Source: Mactromeris polynyma
Lineage: Eukaryota; Mollusca; Bivalvia; Venerida; Mactridae
Assembly: GCA_032209605.1 (NCBI GenBank)
Contig: JASFXZ010000119.1
Coordinates: forward strand, 124,001 to 188,000
Length of the DNA: 64,000 nucleotides
Direction: 5' to 3'
Positions 26,901 through 36,899 of the stretch are shown here, piece after piece. Within the stretch, counting starts at the first letter, position 1. Each line of letters begins with the position of its first letter. The position numbers and the translations under genes were made by a program. The notes under the pieces were generated by a model that was given only the letters and a program-made list of their open reading frames with translations, was not told where the DNA came from and ran no database searches.

Positions 26901-29900
26901 ATCATGTAACGGTCCATGCTTCGCCCTAACTATCATTTGTATTCACAAAGTTTAGGGTAGCTGGAGTACTCTCGAATGAGTGAGGTGAAGATTTTTCAAG
27001 TGAATGATTCGGCCAGTTGACAGTGACTCCAGCTACAACAAATGTCCTTTCGGAATACCGATTTAATAGAATCTTGTTGAATTTAGCACATTTATAGTAT
27101 TTCTGTGTTTTTTAAAGAATCAAACAACATATAAGCGCCGCTGTACGATTTCCAACCTTTTCTTTAAGTGACGTCATTTCCGATAAACGTCACATGTGAC
27201 GTCACGATGTACTGACAGTAAGCAATATTTGCCCCAGGTGGCAATATGAAAACGAAGTGACCATATGGAGTAAATATTGTTTCCTGCTTGCAGATAGTGA
27301 CATCACATTTTGTGTTTTCTTGAAATGACGTCACTTATAGAAGAGGTTGTAAATCCCATAGCAGCGTTCATTTATGCTCGTGTTGATCAATGTACTGGCC
27401 GCATATATAAATGTTTTCATTATTTGTTATTCCTAGTATAATTATTCAATGATCTAATAATCAAGATTAGCATATGCTACATGAAACAGATGGCATTATA
27501 TGTTTTGTCGCTTTAGCAATGTAAATGCAAACATATTGTTTCTAAAATGGTGTTCAAACTATGTTCTCTGAATACGTGCTCAATTGTAACGATTATTCGT
27601 ATCATATGCTTTTCCGCAATCAAGTTAGTCGGTATACCCGTTAATTGTTTCCGAAAGTGAAAACGATTTCATTAATATAAAAAAGAAGATGAGAATGAAT
27701 TGAATTACGTTTGATAAATATGATTAGAAATAATATAATTCGATCATGTATACATGTCACATTGTAATACTACATAAAATTATAACATACATTTGTATCC
27801 GAAATTATATTGACTAGTTCGCGTGTTTTTTGGTGTTTATTTGTTGTTCTAAGTACAATGCGATTGACTTTTTCGCTAAAGCCATTATTGCTTTACATAT
27901 TTGAATTGATAACCAATTTGATCAAATAATTATTTGATAAAAAAACTATCTCTAAGAAGTAAGTATTGTTAATGCCTTGTACACATCAATGCCTCAATTT
28001 AATCTACTTTACTAAGTTTCAAGTTTTGATAGTGAAACAAATAACTTGCACACGTAGTACGCATTATATAACTACATGTGTTAATATATGTCATCAATAT
28101 TCTAAATGCAAAAAAAATATTGTCTCAAATTCAATGTGATTATAACAATGTTGATTAAATCAAAGTCAGCGTAATATTCCTTTTTCATTGAAAATGTAGA
28201 ACAAAATGTCATCAAAACGTTGGAGTGATTTCTACGGTATATTCATTTATAAACAAAGTCCTTGTTGGAATATGCATGATACAGCTGTTATTTCAATCAT
28301 AAGACCGTCGAAAGTACGTTTACATTGACCGTTAGCCAATCCAATGAGTGTGAGCGAGGTTTGTGAATACCAAATCTTCACTTGACCGACACTAACTCGA
28401 CCATATCACTCCAGCTACACTCGAGCGTCACTTGGGTGAGTGGAGTATGAGTGAAGTGTAGGTTTTAGAATACGGGCCTTAGTATTTAACTTTTCTTTCT
28501 ATTATTTTCTTATTATATATTATAATGTGTCCCTATTTTCAACATTGTTATTGCATTCAATTTAAGATTTGTGTTTTACCAAATACTTTTTTGAATTCTA
28601 ACAAATTGTTTTTAATCATATTTAACTTTAAGACGCATTTCGTGACTTATTTTGTATTATGTGGCATGGATTATCTTACCACAAAACTGAAAATCGATAG
28701 AATAATTTGTTACAAAAACCAAGCGAAAGTCGTTACTGTTCCGTTTGCCTCATTAGGATTGCACGAACGAAACAAATGATCTTTGTTGCAACAATATATT
28801 ATCATAAAATTTTCAATTAGAAAAAAATGGCAGGAAAATCGTATTTATGGCATACCTATACTGAAGTTCATTTGGCTAATTATATAGACGGAACATTTGT
28901 TTAATTTAAAATATATATAAAATACCAATAGAATTACAAATAACTAGATGTATTTTATGTCGAGAAAGGGCCATAACTCCTAAAAAATGGGTGGTTTGCA
29001 ACCGAATTCAACTAGACCTTTATTTCATTACTATTCTTATGCATCGAACATAAATTGAATCCATGCATCATTTCAAGAATTATTGACATAAATCCAATTT
29101 CAGCACGGATGAACGGATATGGATATCACTCTAGGCCATTCCGCCATTCGGGTGACACTCTTAGTCCCGTAGCCATTCCTCGCTTGGCGGGAACATAAAA
29201 TCCTTACTTGAAAAAAGGGCTGAACATTTATGTTAAAGAAGCCACCTCTCATCTAACCAATAAACATTGCACATACAAAGAATTCATTCATTGCTTGTGC
29301 GCCTATTTAATACCAAACGTCTAATACAACTAGCTAGATCTATAGATATTTACAACGAATAGAATAAATCACGATCATCGTAATCATTATCAATAAGTTT
29401 CACTGTACCTGTGTGAACTGCTTGATATTGCTACGGACGCAGTCGAATTGGTTGGTTTGTGCCCAATTTAAAATACTCTGTAAAAGTTGCGAAAATCGAA
29501 ATTTAAATTCACTTAAGTACAGATTTAAACGCGACAATCTAATTCCTTTTTTAAGAGAAAAACACAGTTTACCATCATCGTAAGCATTTTGAAGAAGTCT
29601 TAGCTGGTGAATGCCAGCCTTGCCCCAACGAGGATTCATTAAATTGTTACAGCTGCCATCGATAGTACGATAAGAGATTGAACTGTTACAAACTGGTGTA
29701 CAAGTTTCACAACCATCAGGAAGCCCACCAATTGTCTTTACAAAACCAGATTTGGCTGGTACCGGACAAGTAAGGCTTAGCCTCGAAGCACATTTGCCAC
29801 TGAAATATAATGAGTTAACAATATGTTTTTGCTTCAGTGACGTAATTCAGTGAGCTAATTGGATAGTTTGGCTTGATTGGAATTTGAGATATTTTGGGTT

Positions 29901-32568
29901 CAGTGACGTAATTCAAAGGGATAATGAGATATAATTCAATGGAATAATGACATATTAAGGAATATTTATTTCATTCATTGCATTCGGAGATGCAATCGTT
30001 TGCTTTTTGACGTATATCAATGGGTTAAAGATATATGTAGTTTGGCTTTAGACACTCATTTCAATACTGTATCAGATATAATCGACGACCGTCAGATGAT
30101 TGAAACAACTTTCCAAGGTATGTAACTTATGTATTGTCCATGTCCGACAACTTCACTTAATGAGTTTGACAATGAAGACTGTTGTGTTTACCATTGTGGC
30201 ATCTCAGAGACTGATGTTTTGTGGATGGCTGTTTTCCCGGAGGTCTGTGTAGGGAGGCATTATCTTGGGTATGCGGCGTTCCCTGTAGCAACTAATTCTC
30301 TCTTTCAAATCAAATAAACTCAGCCAAAACATCGAGAGAAGATGGCTACATGCGTTTACACTTGACTACTCGAATAGTTTAGCATATACATGAATATTGT
30401 TAACAACTCATGTGTAAATTGTTATGACAAATATCGTTGAGTCGTAGCTTTTAATGCTTTTTGATTGACGGTATATTACCAACACTGGTATGACAGATCG
30501 CATTGCGAAAAACATGTTTTCAGCGGTTTTTATATTATCGTTTGCTGAACTCTCTCACCATTACATCTCACCACACATATTTGAACTGGCAGACATATTG
30601 ATGTTATCCTGTCTGTCTGCCTGTGGGTCAGTCTAGATATCACAAAGTTTGTCTTCGCTTGTTCTCCTGAACCAGTGGTTCAATGAAAGATAATGGTATC
30701 AAAACATACTTGTGCATATTATCAGCATTTCTGGCCGAATTATGTTTGGCAGATTTATGACCCCTCATGGGCGTAGAGAGAGACATAAGTTGTTTTACAG
30801 TTTATTCTTATACTTCTGTGTTTGATAGAGTGCATATGACTTGCATGATTCCTGCACTTTGTCATGGTAGTAAAATTTGGACTTTTTACAGTAAATGAGA
30901 TAGAAAGTCTAGTCAATTTTGTAAACAAAAAATATGTGTAACGCCACGAGTTTTATGTCGACAACCTGTATAACTATTAATATATGTATTCTTATATTAT
31001 TAGGTATGAATTAATGTTGCCATTGACCATACTTGGTAAATCTTGTATTCGCATACACTGTTTCGTGAAATAAACTTATATTATATGATAGTTCGAACGT
31101 TCACAATGGATCGTAAGATTTCCCCAAATATATTAGGTGTTAGATTAATCCAAAACCTAGATAAAATGCATTGAAAACGTATGTATTCGTGCTTGTTTAC
31201 AATGTGTGAGTAAAAGAGAGAGAATAAGTTGCTACAGGGAACGCTTCATACGTAAGACAGTGCCTCCCCAACACCTCCGGGAAAATCCATAAAACATAAG
31301 GCTCTTGAGGAGGTAAAAGGATAAATACGTTAGTGAACAGAGGCGCAAAGAATGGCCTAGCAGATCATGAGGAATATCTAGGAGAATCGAAGAGGACAAA
31401 CAGTGAAGGGGGGATAATTGGATGGAAAAGATCACAGGACAAGTCAGACAACTGGCAACAATAGGCCGAACTTTGGCAGAAGTGAAATAATTGCACAGGC
31501 GGGAAGGGTAATATAACATACATTCAAAACACAAAAAGAAATAATAACCATACAGCGAATTGCAGCCTTAGAACTGTCAGTAAAAATACTGGAGATTTAA
31601 AATCGATATAACAGCTAGCTAACCTCACACTTAATCGCTATAAGCCTTGAAAAAAATGAATTTATAGATGTTACTTCAAATTTGCATATCATTCGACGAT
31701 AAGATGTCCTGTTTGTTTAATATTGGTGTCATTCTGAACAAAAGGAAAGAAGGGATTTTTTATGAATTGGAGAGAATTTTATCTAACAGAGAATGACATT
31801 ACGTGCCGTTACGTAAAAATAATTTTCTTATGCTTATTGAATATCATAAAAGTGACATTAGTGACAGTGATGTTTCGTCGATACCATTTAGGATTTAATT
31901 ATCTGATTTTAAGCAAATTGTGTCATAATGCCAAATATGTAAATCAGTTTCGTATGTTGATGTTATGTAGGACATTCGACTTGATTCAGTACGTTTAGCA
32001 CGATACAGTGTACGCATTGAATTCTGAAACTTTCAGCAAAATGTAATAGAAGCACAAACCGTCCTTTCGTTGCTAAGAACGTGCGCAAAAACGAGCATTT
32101 TTCACTCAGTCCATTTCCGTGAGCCTTGTTCAACAAGCTGTTGCAGCTTTTTAGACTCCTTCTAGCTAAAATAGTTAATATATACAGTTAGAAATGGTAT
32201 TAATACTGTTTAGTAATCAAGGAAGCAGTCATCGCGAGTGATCAGTACAAGATGAAATAACATTTTCTTGGCAGTGAATAATCTCTAAACCAAGTAACAC
32301 ATACTGCATCTTTTATTCTTATAACTAGGGCTTCAATGTACTATGCGTATCAGTAAGGAAGTTGTCATGTAACATATCTATAATATAATTTTTAGATAAC
32401 ATATCTGTAATATCATTTTCAGATATAGACTCAGTACAAATGCCTACCTCCATCCCATGATACTCTTGAGGATGAAAAGATTTTCTCACATGCATCTCGC
32501 TTGCCACTGACTAGTGGTATTAGGAATACTACGAGGCAACAAGTTACGTACTTTGCGCTTCCCTTCAT
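14828..32568 (-). CDS. Secreted animal haem peroxidase A (peroxidasin/MPO superfamily)
   Basis: Exons (- strand, 5' to 3'): 32568-32448, 29799-29573, 26797-26618, 26104-26059, 24475-24375, 23544-23443, 22772-22668, 22162-21927, 20640-20387, 19621-19538, 18741-18601, 17091-16913, 15757-15658, 14900-14828. From the second listed exon on, all phases join and give 608 aa plus stop. Family patterns in order: DDGIGSPRT, distal motif MGQFLAHD, calcium loop TSYLDLS, catalytic-Arg region [27 protein letters not shown], proximal His in FRFGHTLVP, LDLA-like [15 protein letters not shown], then DIDLFSG and IIGQEF. The enzyme would use H2O2 to oxidise halides or tyrosines outside the cell. Oddities: Ala replaces the usual Asp before the distal His, and Thr replaces Asn after RGRDHGxPGY. 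The signal-peptide exon ends in phase 1 but the next starts in phase 2, so one exon is probably missing from my model. Confidence 0.85.
14916..15360 (-). repeat. R1-family repeat, copy abutting the last exon of peroxidase A
   Basis: On the - strand the repeat body ends ...GTAGCAACTTATTTTCTCTC, immediately before the CTGTTACAG acceptor. G9 runs lie at about 15111 and 15228. The matching copy in block B is at 50176-50640. Confidence 0.7.
15430..15560 (-). repeat. SINE remnant (block A)
   Basis: On the - strand it has CCTTGATTCCTGTAGCGTAG and GGATAGCTGTTGGCCGC. The same remnant is at 50715-50870 in block B, so it predates the duplication. Confidence 0.4.
15658..15757 (-). CDS. Peroxidase A exon: C-terminal [19 protein letters not shown] region
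   Basis: 100 nt, acceptor CCTTTCAG, donor AAGG|GTATGC, phase 1 to 2. It corresponds to the family's 'QL..I+...+..+ICDN' helix near the end of the catalytic domain. Confidence 0.8.
15815..16275 (+). pseudogene. Mariner transposase remnant, 5'-truncated (block A)
   Basis: Homologous to 53345-53826. It reads [20 protein letters not shown], then a degraded catalytic region. The 5' half and left inverted repeat are missing. The left flank jumps directly from block sequence matching 51110 to sequence matching 53345, so A has lost about 2.2 kb. Confidence 0.7.
16640..16835 (-). repeat. tRNA-derived SINE (block A)
   Basis: On the - strand it has GAGTTTGACTCCGAACTGCG (degraded T-arm) and a body with CTTGTAGAAAGTCGGTGGTT. 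The matching copy is at 54190-54390. Confidence 0.5.
16913..17091 (-). CDS. Peroxidase A exon: DIDLFSG...IIGQEF...GDRFFYE
   Basis: 179 nt, acceptor TTTTTCAG, donor TTAG|GTAGGG, phase 2 to 1. It reads [20 protein letters not shown] then [20 protein letters not shown], a highly typical stretch for animal peroxidases. Confidence 0.88.
17165..17405 (+). repeat. tRNA-derived SINE (block A)
   Basis: The tRNA-like head is GATGGCTCAGGTGGTAGAGC. The body has GTAGTTGTCAGCTGTTCG, GGGCAAGTTAGTATTAACTA and GGTGAACTGACAACCATGTA, with tail CCCCAATAAAAGCAATCAAA. The matching copy is at 54718-54965. From memory this body resembles bivalve SINEs. Confidence 0.6.
18601..18741 (-). CDS. Peroxidase A exon: [13 protein letters not shown]
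   Basis: 141 nt, acceptor AACTTCAG, donor ACAC|GTAAGT, phase 2 to 2. With the preceding exon it forms [13 protein letters not shown]. The residue after GY is Thr, where most family members have Asn. Confidence 0.87.
18805..18935 (+). repeat. tRNA-like SINE (block A, internally deleted)
   Basis: The head is TGGTTATGGTCACTGACTGC and the T-arm-like part GAGTACGAATCTCAGCC. It lacks 36 or so bp that are present in the block B copy (56483-56670). Confidence 0.5.
19538..19621 (-). CDS. Peroxidase A exon: SVRQRLFQ...FDLAALNIH
   Basis: 84 nt, acceptor CTTTCAG, donor TCG|GTTTG, phase 2 to 2. It has no ATG, so it is easily overlooked, but it is required to join the neighbouring exons. Confidence 0.85.
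19785..20030 (+). repeat. tRNA-like SINE (block A)
   Basis: The T-arm-like part is GTGGGTCGAATTCCACC. The body has GAAGGTCAGTGTTTCTACCC and GCAGGAAAAGTCACGTCATG. The matching copy is at 57550-57765. Confidence 0.5.
20387..20640 (-). CDS. Peroxidase A exon: proximal haem histidine
   Basis: 254 nt, acceptor TTGTTTCAG, donor ACAG|GTTCGT, phase 0 to 2. It contains [20 protein letters not shown] then HTLVP. The His of FRFGH is the expected proximal haem ligand. Confidence 0.88.
21927..22162 (-). CDS. Peroxidase A exon: catalytic Arg and [11 protein letters not shown]
   Basis: 236 nt, phase 1 to 0, donor CTG|GTAGGT. It reads [20 protein letters not shown] and on to [16 protein letters not shown]. 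The catalytic Arg (GDDR) and the Glu three residues later are both present. Confidence 0.9.
22668..22772 (-). CDS. Peroxidase A exon: KLPVDNLDSTC...YYCPVA
   Basis: 105 nt, acceptor TTTTATAG, donor GCAG|GTAACT, phase 1 to 1. It joins to give CPVAGDDRVNE with the next exon. Confidence 0.85.
23443..23544 (-). CDS. Peroxidase A exon: calcium-binding loop
   Basis: 102 nt, acceptor TTATTGCAG, donor GGTG|GTAAGG, phase 1 to 1. It reads [20 protein letters not shown], matching the family's T-S-(F/Y)-x-D-x-S calcium loop followed by VY. Confidence 0.87.
24375..24475 (-). CDS. Peroxidase A exon: [12 protein letters not shown]...CMNFARS
   Basis: 101 nt, acceptor GCTTTCAG, donor TTTA|GTAAGT, phase 2 to 1. 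Conserved cysteines and the C-M-x-F-x-R-S pattern fit the family. Confidence 0.87.
24541..24777. other. Block A-specific 237-bp segment
   Basis: This stretch of A has no match at the equivalent place in B, where a foldback element lies instead. It includes CCCCGTAGTTACGTATTCTC, which matches the R1 end, so it may contain an R1 fragment. Confidence 0.45.
25285..25500 (+). repeat. SINE-like repeat (block A)
   Basis: The T-arm-like part is GGTCGTAGGTTCGATAGG. The body has GCCTTCCACCCCTGTCTG, and the end GTAGAGCAAAGGACTTTCGT. The matching copy is at 63585-63800. Confidence 0.45.
26059..26104 (-). CDS. Peroxidase A 46-nt microexon
   Basis: The acceptor is ATTTAAAG|GT and the donor AAAAA|GTAAGA. 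It reads DDGSPLDCCNTDAK, supplying the family's 'DCC' cysteines. Phase 1 to 2 exactly bridges the flanking exons, which cannot join without it. It gives ...VINSDDGSPLDCCNTDAKN then PNCNPIEIP. Confidence 0.82.
26200..26490. repeat. Degenerate minisatellite TTATTCAACATTCAA with a SINE tail
   Basis: Words such as CTTATTCAACATTCAATA recur with 25-45 bp spacing at 26205-26375 and 26440-26490. Between them at 26386-26436 lies a SINE tail (TGACCGATTTTTCGTGTTCC), the same family as at 55751. Confidence 0.5.
26618..26797 (-). CDS. Peroxidase A exon: distal haem motif MGQFLAHD
   Basis: 180 nt, acceptor TTTACACAG, donor AATA|GTAAGT, phase 1 to 1. It reads GIGSPRTKACNNLRLPSARK and ends with the distal motif. 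Gln, His and the Asp after His are kept. The Asp normally just before His is Ala. Confidence 0.9.
26864..27062. repeat. Repeat family R2 copy 1
   Basis: Shares CGAATGAGTGAGG, GAATGATTCGGCCA and CAGTGACTCCAGC with 39086-39325 and in part with 28322-28480. No coding content. Confidence 0.5.
27134..27367. mobile_element. MITE family R3, copy 3
   Basis: Same ends as the copies at 1323 and 9901: AGCGCCGCTGTACGATTTCC on the left, AGAAGAGG...GCAGCGTT on the right. It lies in the intron between the N-terminal and distal-motif exons of peroxidase A. Confidence 0.75.
27370..29400. other. Peroxidase A intron, partly repeat R2
   Basis: R2-like sequence at 28322-28480 ends GAATACGGGCCTTAG, an inverted counterpart of the R2 start at 39086. 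The rest shows nothing recognised. The frame at 28525-28779 has no domain pattern. Confidence 0.4.
29573..29799 (-). CDS. Peroxidase A exon: cysteine-rich N-terminal part of the catalytic domain
   Basis: 227 nt, acceptor ATATTTCAG, donor GATG|GTAAAC, phase 2 to 1. It reads GKCASRLSLTCPVPAKSGFV, then CETCTPVCNSS, ISYRTIDGSCNN and NPRWGKAG. The 'YR..DG.CNN..NP.WG' pattern is the usual start of an animal peroxidase domain. Confidence 0.88.
30130..30310 (+). repeat. R1-family repeat, + orientation
   Basis: Contains TTTTGTGGATGGCTGTTTTC, GGAGGTCTGTGTAGGGAGGC, then ATGCGGCGTTCCCTGTAGCA and a CTCTCTTTC end. The open frame here (30129-30317) is repeat sequence, not a gene. It lies in a peroxidase A intron. 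Confidence 0.65.
31208..31640 (-). repeat. R1-family repeat
   Basis: On the + strand it starts AAAGAGAGAGAATAAGTTGC and extends to CTCACACTTAATCGCTATAA, about 430 bp, which defines the longest R1 extent here. It lies in a peroxidase A intron. Confidence 0.65.
32448..32568 (-). CDS. Putative signal-peptide exon of peroxidase A
   Basis: Starts MKGSAKYVTCCLVVFLIPLV, then SGKRDAC: a basic n-region, a hydrophobic core and a likely cleavage site after SG. An acceptor (TTTCTTACAG) 14 nt upstream of the ATG and a donor (GAG|GTAGGC) give a neat exon, 32448-32582. The link to the peroxidase is inferred from strand and position. The phase does not fit the next exon (1 versus 2), so an intervening exon or another gene is possible. 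Confidence 0.5.
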
Positions 32569-32649
32569 TATGCTCGATTGTCCTGTAAGAAATATAAACG
32601 TTTGGTTTGCAAACACTGTGACACTGTAAACGGCCAGGATCATGTTGTG

Positions 32650-32815
32650 TAGCATTCAAGCTGTAATACTGGATGGAGCAGACGGACATCCAGGTAGAGC
32701 CACCATCCTACCATGAGCCGAATGGATAGATATATATCCCGGATTCAACACTGCGTCGGTGAGGTGCATGTGATTTTAAATCAGCGACCATAACCCCTAC
32801 ACTACGAAGACCCTT
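32650..32815 (-). repeat. tRNA-like SINE
   Basis: On the - strand it begins CTTCGTAGTGTAGGGGTTAT, with a degenerate T-arm-like GTTGAATCCGGG and body GGTAGGATGGTGGCTCTACC. It is related to the SINE at 16640-16835. Confidence 0.5.
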
Positions 32816-32829
32816 AGGTAGAGACACAC

Positions 32830-33900
32830 TCGCTCTTGTATTACGCACCATTACAGTTTTTTAATACGATAGTGGTGAGATTTATCACATCATTCTACAT
32901 TGAATGTGGTGAGAACACAGTTTATGTATATGACACGAAAATATATGCACCGCACAGGGAATGTTTGACTGAAGGACAAACGGACATCTCAAACAAATAT
33001 GTGATAACACATTAAATTATGAGTTAAACTATATACATAGGTAAATCAATAATTGTATGTTCGTCATCTACATGGAAAAAGGATTTTGAAAGACTGAAGA
33101 CTTAGGGAAACGTGTATACCAGAAAGGCGTTTCGTTATTTATCAACAAAACCTTTAAGTGTATGTTTTAAGTGTCAGTCAGGTTACGGGATGAACAAACA
33201 ATGAGTTAAGTTTCACACTTCTGATAACTAGCTACAATAAACCCTTGCAGGGTGCATAGTCAAGTCAAAATTTGAATATAGTAAAAAATATGTATCTGTC
33301 AACAAATAATGTGTGTTACTCAAATGTACGATCTTAATATTCTAGAATTAACGCCGAGTGTAGCAACAAATGGCATTGTAATGAATATTATTCTTTCACG
33401 CAACAATAACTGTTATCAACTTTTAAGCAATTGTTAAGATGCATTCTAATTAATAACAACTGATCTTAGCATATTTACCTGAAATATGTAGATATATCGA
33501 ACTGTCCTGAATGCAATTAAACCTAACGATAATTCCTATTAATTTTATCACAAATACTTACACAATGTTAAGGCAGCGAGTCGCGTTCGCATAAATACGT
33601 CTTGTATCTGAGTTTCGTAAGTTTTCTTTGAAGTGTTGCAGACAGCTTGCATTTACAAACCACACTGTTGGCTGCTGCAATGTTGACACACAGCGACTGG
33701 GGTTAATTATCTATGTGCATGCTACGTTGATTTGATTGGTTACATTTCTGGGGTTTTAAATGGCATAATCAAGGTGCATGCCACGTATGATTATTTTCAT
33801 ACTCGCACGATGAAAAGAAACGCCTGTTTGTGGACTCAATGCCCCTGTGTTCAATAAAGGTGTTTGCGGCTAACGCTTCGTAACGTTTTCAATTTGTTTC
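32830..33900. other. Upstream of peroxidase A
   Basis: Should contain the promoter and 5' UTR exon(s) of peroxidase A. I cannot place a TATA box or start site. No coding pattern. Confidence 0.3.
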
Positions 33901-33907
33901 CCCGTGT

Positions 33908-33966
33908 GCAGTGAATGTGATACGGCGGGTCAGGGATACAAAACAAAACAGTTTCGTAACGTTCGC
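33908..33966 (+). repeat. 59-bp direct repeat, left copy
   Basis: Identical to 38112-38170. It starts GCAGTGAATGTGATACGGCG and ends CGTAACGTTCGC. The pair flanks about 4.1 kb that holds hAT remnants. Confidence 0.8.
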
Positions 33967-34701
33967 GCGTATCATCATTTTCAAAAGTCGAAAAACTAAA
34001 AACTTTAAATCAGCATTAAACATCGAAGGCTGAGGGGGATGAAGGATTACAGCGCAGCTATTGAACTATACGTACATATATTGACATTAACCAAGTACAT
34101 ACAACATCGCCATTATCATGTCCAACTTTCTGGCTCATTGCAAATTCCCCAGATCTGATCGATTTCGGCTACATGCTATAACCAATTATATATATACGAT
34201 ACTTTAACGTCTCATGATCATTATCGTTCGAGACTTAATTAGCCACCCACTGTGATTTAACAGAATGTAATATACATTCGTGATACTTATTGTAGCCTCT
34301 TTCGAAAAAGATTGAATTATTCACCATAAAACTTTGCCTTGCATTTTGTTTCGGCAAGCTGTATAATGGTAGCTACTAAGCTTTCTAGCATCGCAAACAT
34401 ACATTAGTCTCTTTTCAACAGAAATTATAATGACACTGACCAATACAACTACTTATTTTGTCTATTACATTTAAAACCATGATCTTGTATTTTTGACGAT
34501 GGAATGCAATTATGTTTACCATCATCATATGTCACTGTGACTGAGAACATTGGACCAAATGAGCAAAATTGTTTTTTGTTTTGGTTTTTGCATATTTTTT
34601 TTATTATAGTTTCCATATGTAACAAACTTTACTTCCTGACCTACGTGAACTAATTCATAGTTATGTCTAGTTTCCGAATCTTAACAATATAAATCAATAA
34701 A

Positions 34702-34980
34702 AGAGAGAGAATACGTAACTACAGGGAAATCCACATACATAAGACAATGCCTCCCCACGCAGATCTCCGGAAAAAAAAACAATCCACAAAACATAAGGTA
34801 CTAAAGGAGGTCAAACGGTACACATATTAAGGAACTGAGGCGCAAGGAATGGCCCAGCAGACCACAAGGAATAACTAGGAGAATCAAAGTGGACAGAAAG
34901 GGAAGGGGAGGTGGGAATTAATGGATGGAAAAGATCACAGGACAAGTCAAGACAACTGGCCTTAATAGGCCAAAAACTCT
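34702..34980 (-). repeat. R1-family repeat, near-identical to 46316-46590
   Basis: Starts AAAGAGAGAGAATACGTAAC and matches 46316-46590 almost base for base, which points to recent duplication or recent transposition. Confidence 0.7.
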
Positions 34981-34984
34981 TCTA

Positions 34985-36400
34985 AAAAAACAAAAACATG
35001 GTTGCTATGGTGACAATTAATTAGAATTAAGAGTAGAAACCTTGATTCTGATTGAAAATTTATAAACATAACATTGAAAAACACTACAGTCACTTTATTA
35101 TTTCATACAAAATAAATTAATACAACAAATTGAGGACTGTTTCAATTATTTGTTGATATTAACCATATCAAATGAAAATGAATACATGTACATAAAAATG
35201 CATTTTCAGTCAGCAAATTATTTGATTTTACAGAGAAAAGCAACTGCTACAGCCAACATTGAATTATATTTTTGCCAGACCAAGATAATTTAAATGAAAT
35301 AATACCCCCTACCTATACAATAAAATTGCTAGTAGATCCTACCCTCCCATGCATATTTTCCTGGAACAGCCTCAAGTGGAAATATTCGATTGGTTTGCTA
35401 ATCAGTTAACCGAAAATTCTATTGAACAGTTAACCGGTTAATCGAACGAGAACAAAAACGTTTTTCGTTAAATGAAATTTTATACACAAATGATACATAT
35501 ACACGTACCTAGTATGAGTCGTTTATGTAAATGTTGTTGAAAATAATGCAAATTACTGACATCTGCCAATGCGAATATGCCAGCTGTTACGAATACATAA
35601 TCGATTATTCCTTCTTAATGAGTTGTTCATGTAAATTAATTTTAATTGAGTATACATTTATAAAACATGTACATGCCGTATGTCAACGTGGTTTGCAATA
35701 GTCAAAGGCAATATTACGACATACTATTGCATTTTGCGATTAAAGTCAACTAGTAAGTCTATACACACGAAAGTTACCTTTAACAGATTTCGATTTATCG
35801 CGGTTTGACGATATTTTCCTTCTATAGTTCTATAGGAAGTTGGTCGGACCGCAGTGACACGAAAGTTGGGTATATATGATTGTGGAATTTAAGTTTAGTA
35901 ACCTAGCCTTTTATGGATTGTGAAACAAGGTCTTACAACTTATGCTTATCACTCTCAATAACTGCTTCTTGGGTTGTTTACCAGTACTCGCGCCAAGTCA
36001 GGCATTGTGAAGTTCGTGGTAAAAACCCAACGCTGGGGCTTGAACTCACGACCTTCGAATATGGAGTCCGGCCCTCTACCTTTCGAACCACTACGCATCC
36101 CTTTTGTGAAGTCGTATGCTGACATACCGTTTTATTGTTACATTACAACCGGACTTTTAGATATGGAATATAACTGCTTCTTAAAATATTAATCATATAC
36201 ATGTAATATGCTATTGAGTTATACTGGACTGGAACTTCATGTGTACAAATAGAAAAGAGAGCATGTTATCAGTAAAATACTAAACTTAAGGTAATGTCCT
36301 TATCATGCAGATGTGAAGTTAAATTTAGTCTAGAACTACATTATTTGTATCATACGAACATTATTAGCATCTCCAGGAATAGAATAGTTATGTATTAACA
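34985..36400. other. Region between repeats; tRNA-like SINE near 36000-36110
   Basis: On the - strand, 36000-36110 shows GGTTCGAAAGGTAGAGGGCC and GGTCGTGAGTTCAAGCCCC (T-arm-like), so it is a tRNA-headed SINE. At about 35390-35450 GTTAACCG words are iterated. Nothing else was recognised. Confidence 0.4.
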
Positions 36401-36469
36401 TATTTAACAGTTGTTGTTTGCATACGCTTTATTAACACCAACGAACTGACGGGATCCTTTCAGACAAAT

Positions 36470-36890
36470 GATTATATGTTTAATATGCTGATAATAAAAT
36501 GGCAGGTGGTGCGTGAAGTTCATGCCTCGTGTGCATCTGATGTGACCAACGACATTGACCAGTTCTGCACCGAGATACATCGATGGCAAAGACGCTGCCA
36601 GACGGTAATGGAGGACCCAAGCGACTGCCTATTGGAAGCGTTGGGTCAGGCAAATAAGGACCTCTACCCAAATGTCCGTGTCTGTCTCTCTATATTGTTA
36701 GCCTGTGTCAACAGCGACAGCAGAACGGTCCTTTAGCACGATGATACCTATTAAGACATATTTGCGAAGTACGATGATCACTGAAAGACTCAGTGGTCTT
36801 TATCTCCTCAATATCTATAGAAAGAAGGAGATAGATAGTGAGGCAGTGTTTGAAATATTTGAAATGTTTATACTGACTTTACTATAATGC
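36470..36890 (+). pseudogene. hAT-family transposase C-terminal fragment
   Basis: Two frames carry the hAT dimerisation region: LYPNVRVCLSILLA in one, then TATAERSFSTM, LRSTMITERLSGL and LNIYRKKEIDSEAVFEIFEM in another, with a frameshift between them near 36705. This strongly resembles the C-terminal end of hAT transposases of the zinc-finger MYM-like type. The N-terminal catalytic part is not evident. Confidence 0.75.
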
Positions 36891-36899
36891 TATGTAGAT

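Noticed and set aside
30700..30870. Short candidate exons on - strand between signal peptide and peroxidase domain
   Set aside because: Lengths or phases do not bridge phase 1 to phase 2, and the acceptors are poor.
31680..31737. Candidate missing peroxidase exon on - strand with strong TTTTGTTCAG acceptor
   Set aside because: In the phase required by the signal-peptide exon it hits a stop at once (GAA TGA); other frames do not join the next exon.
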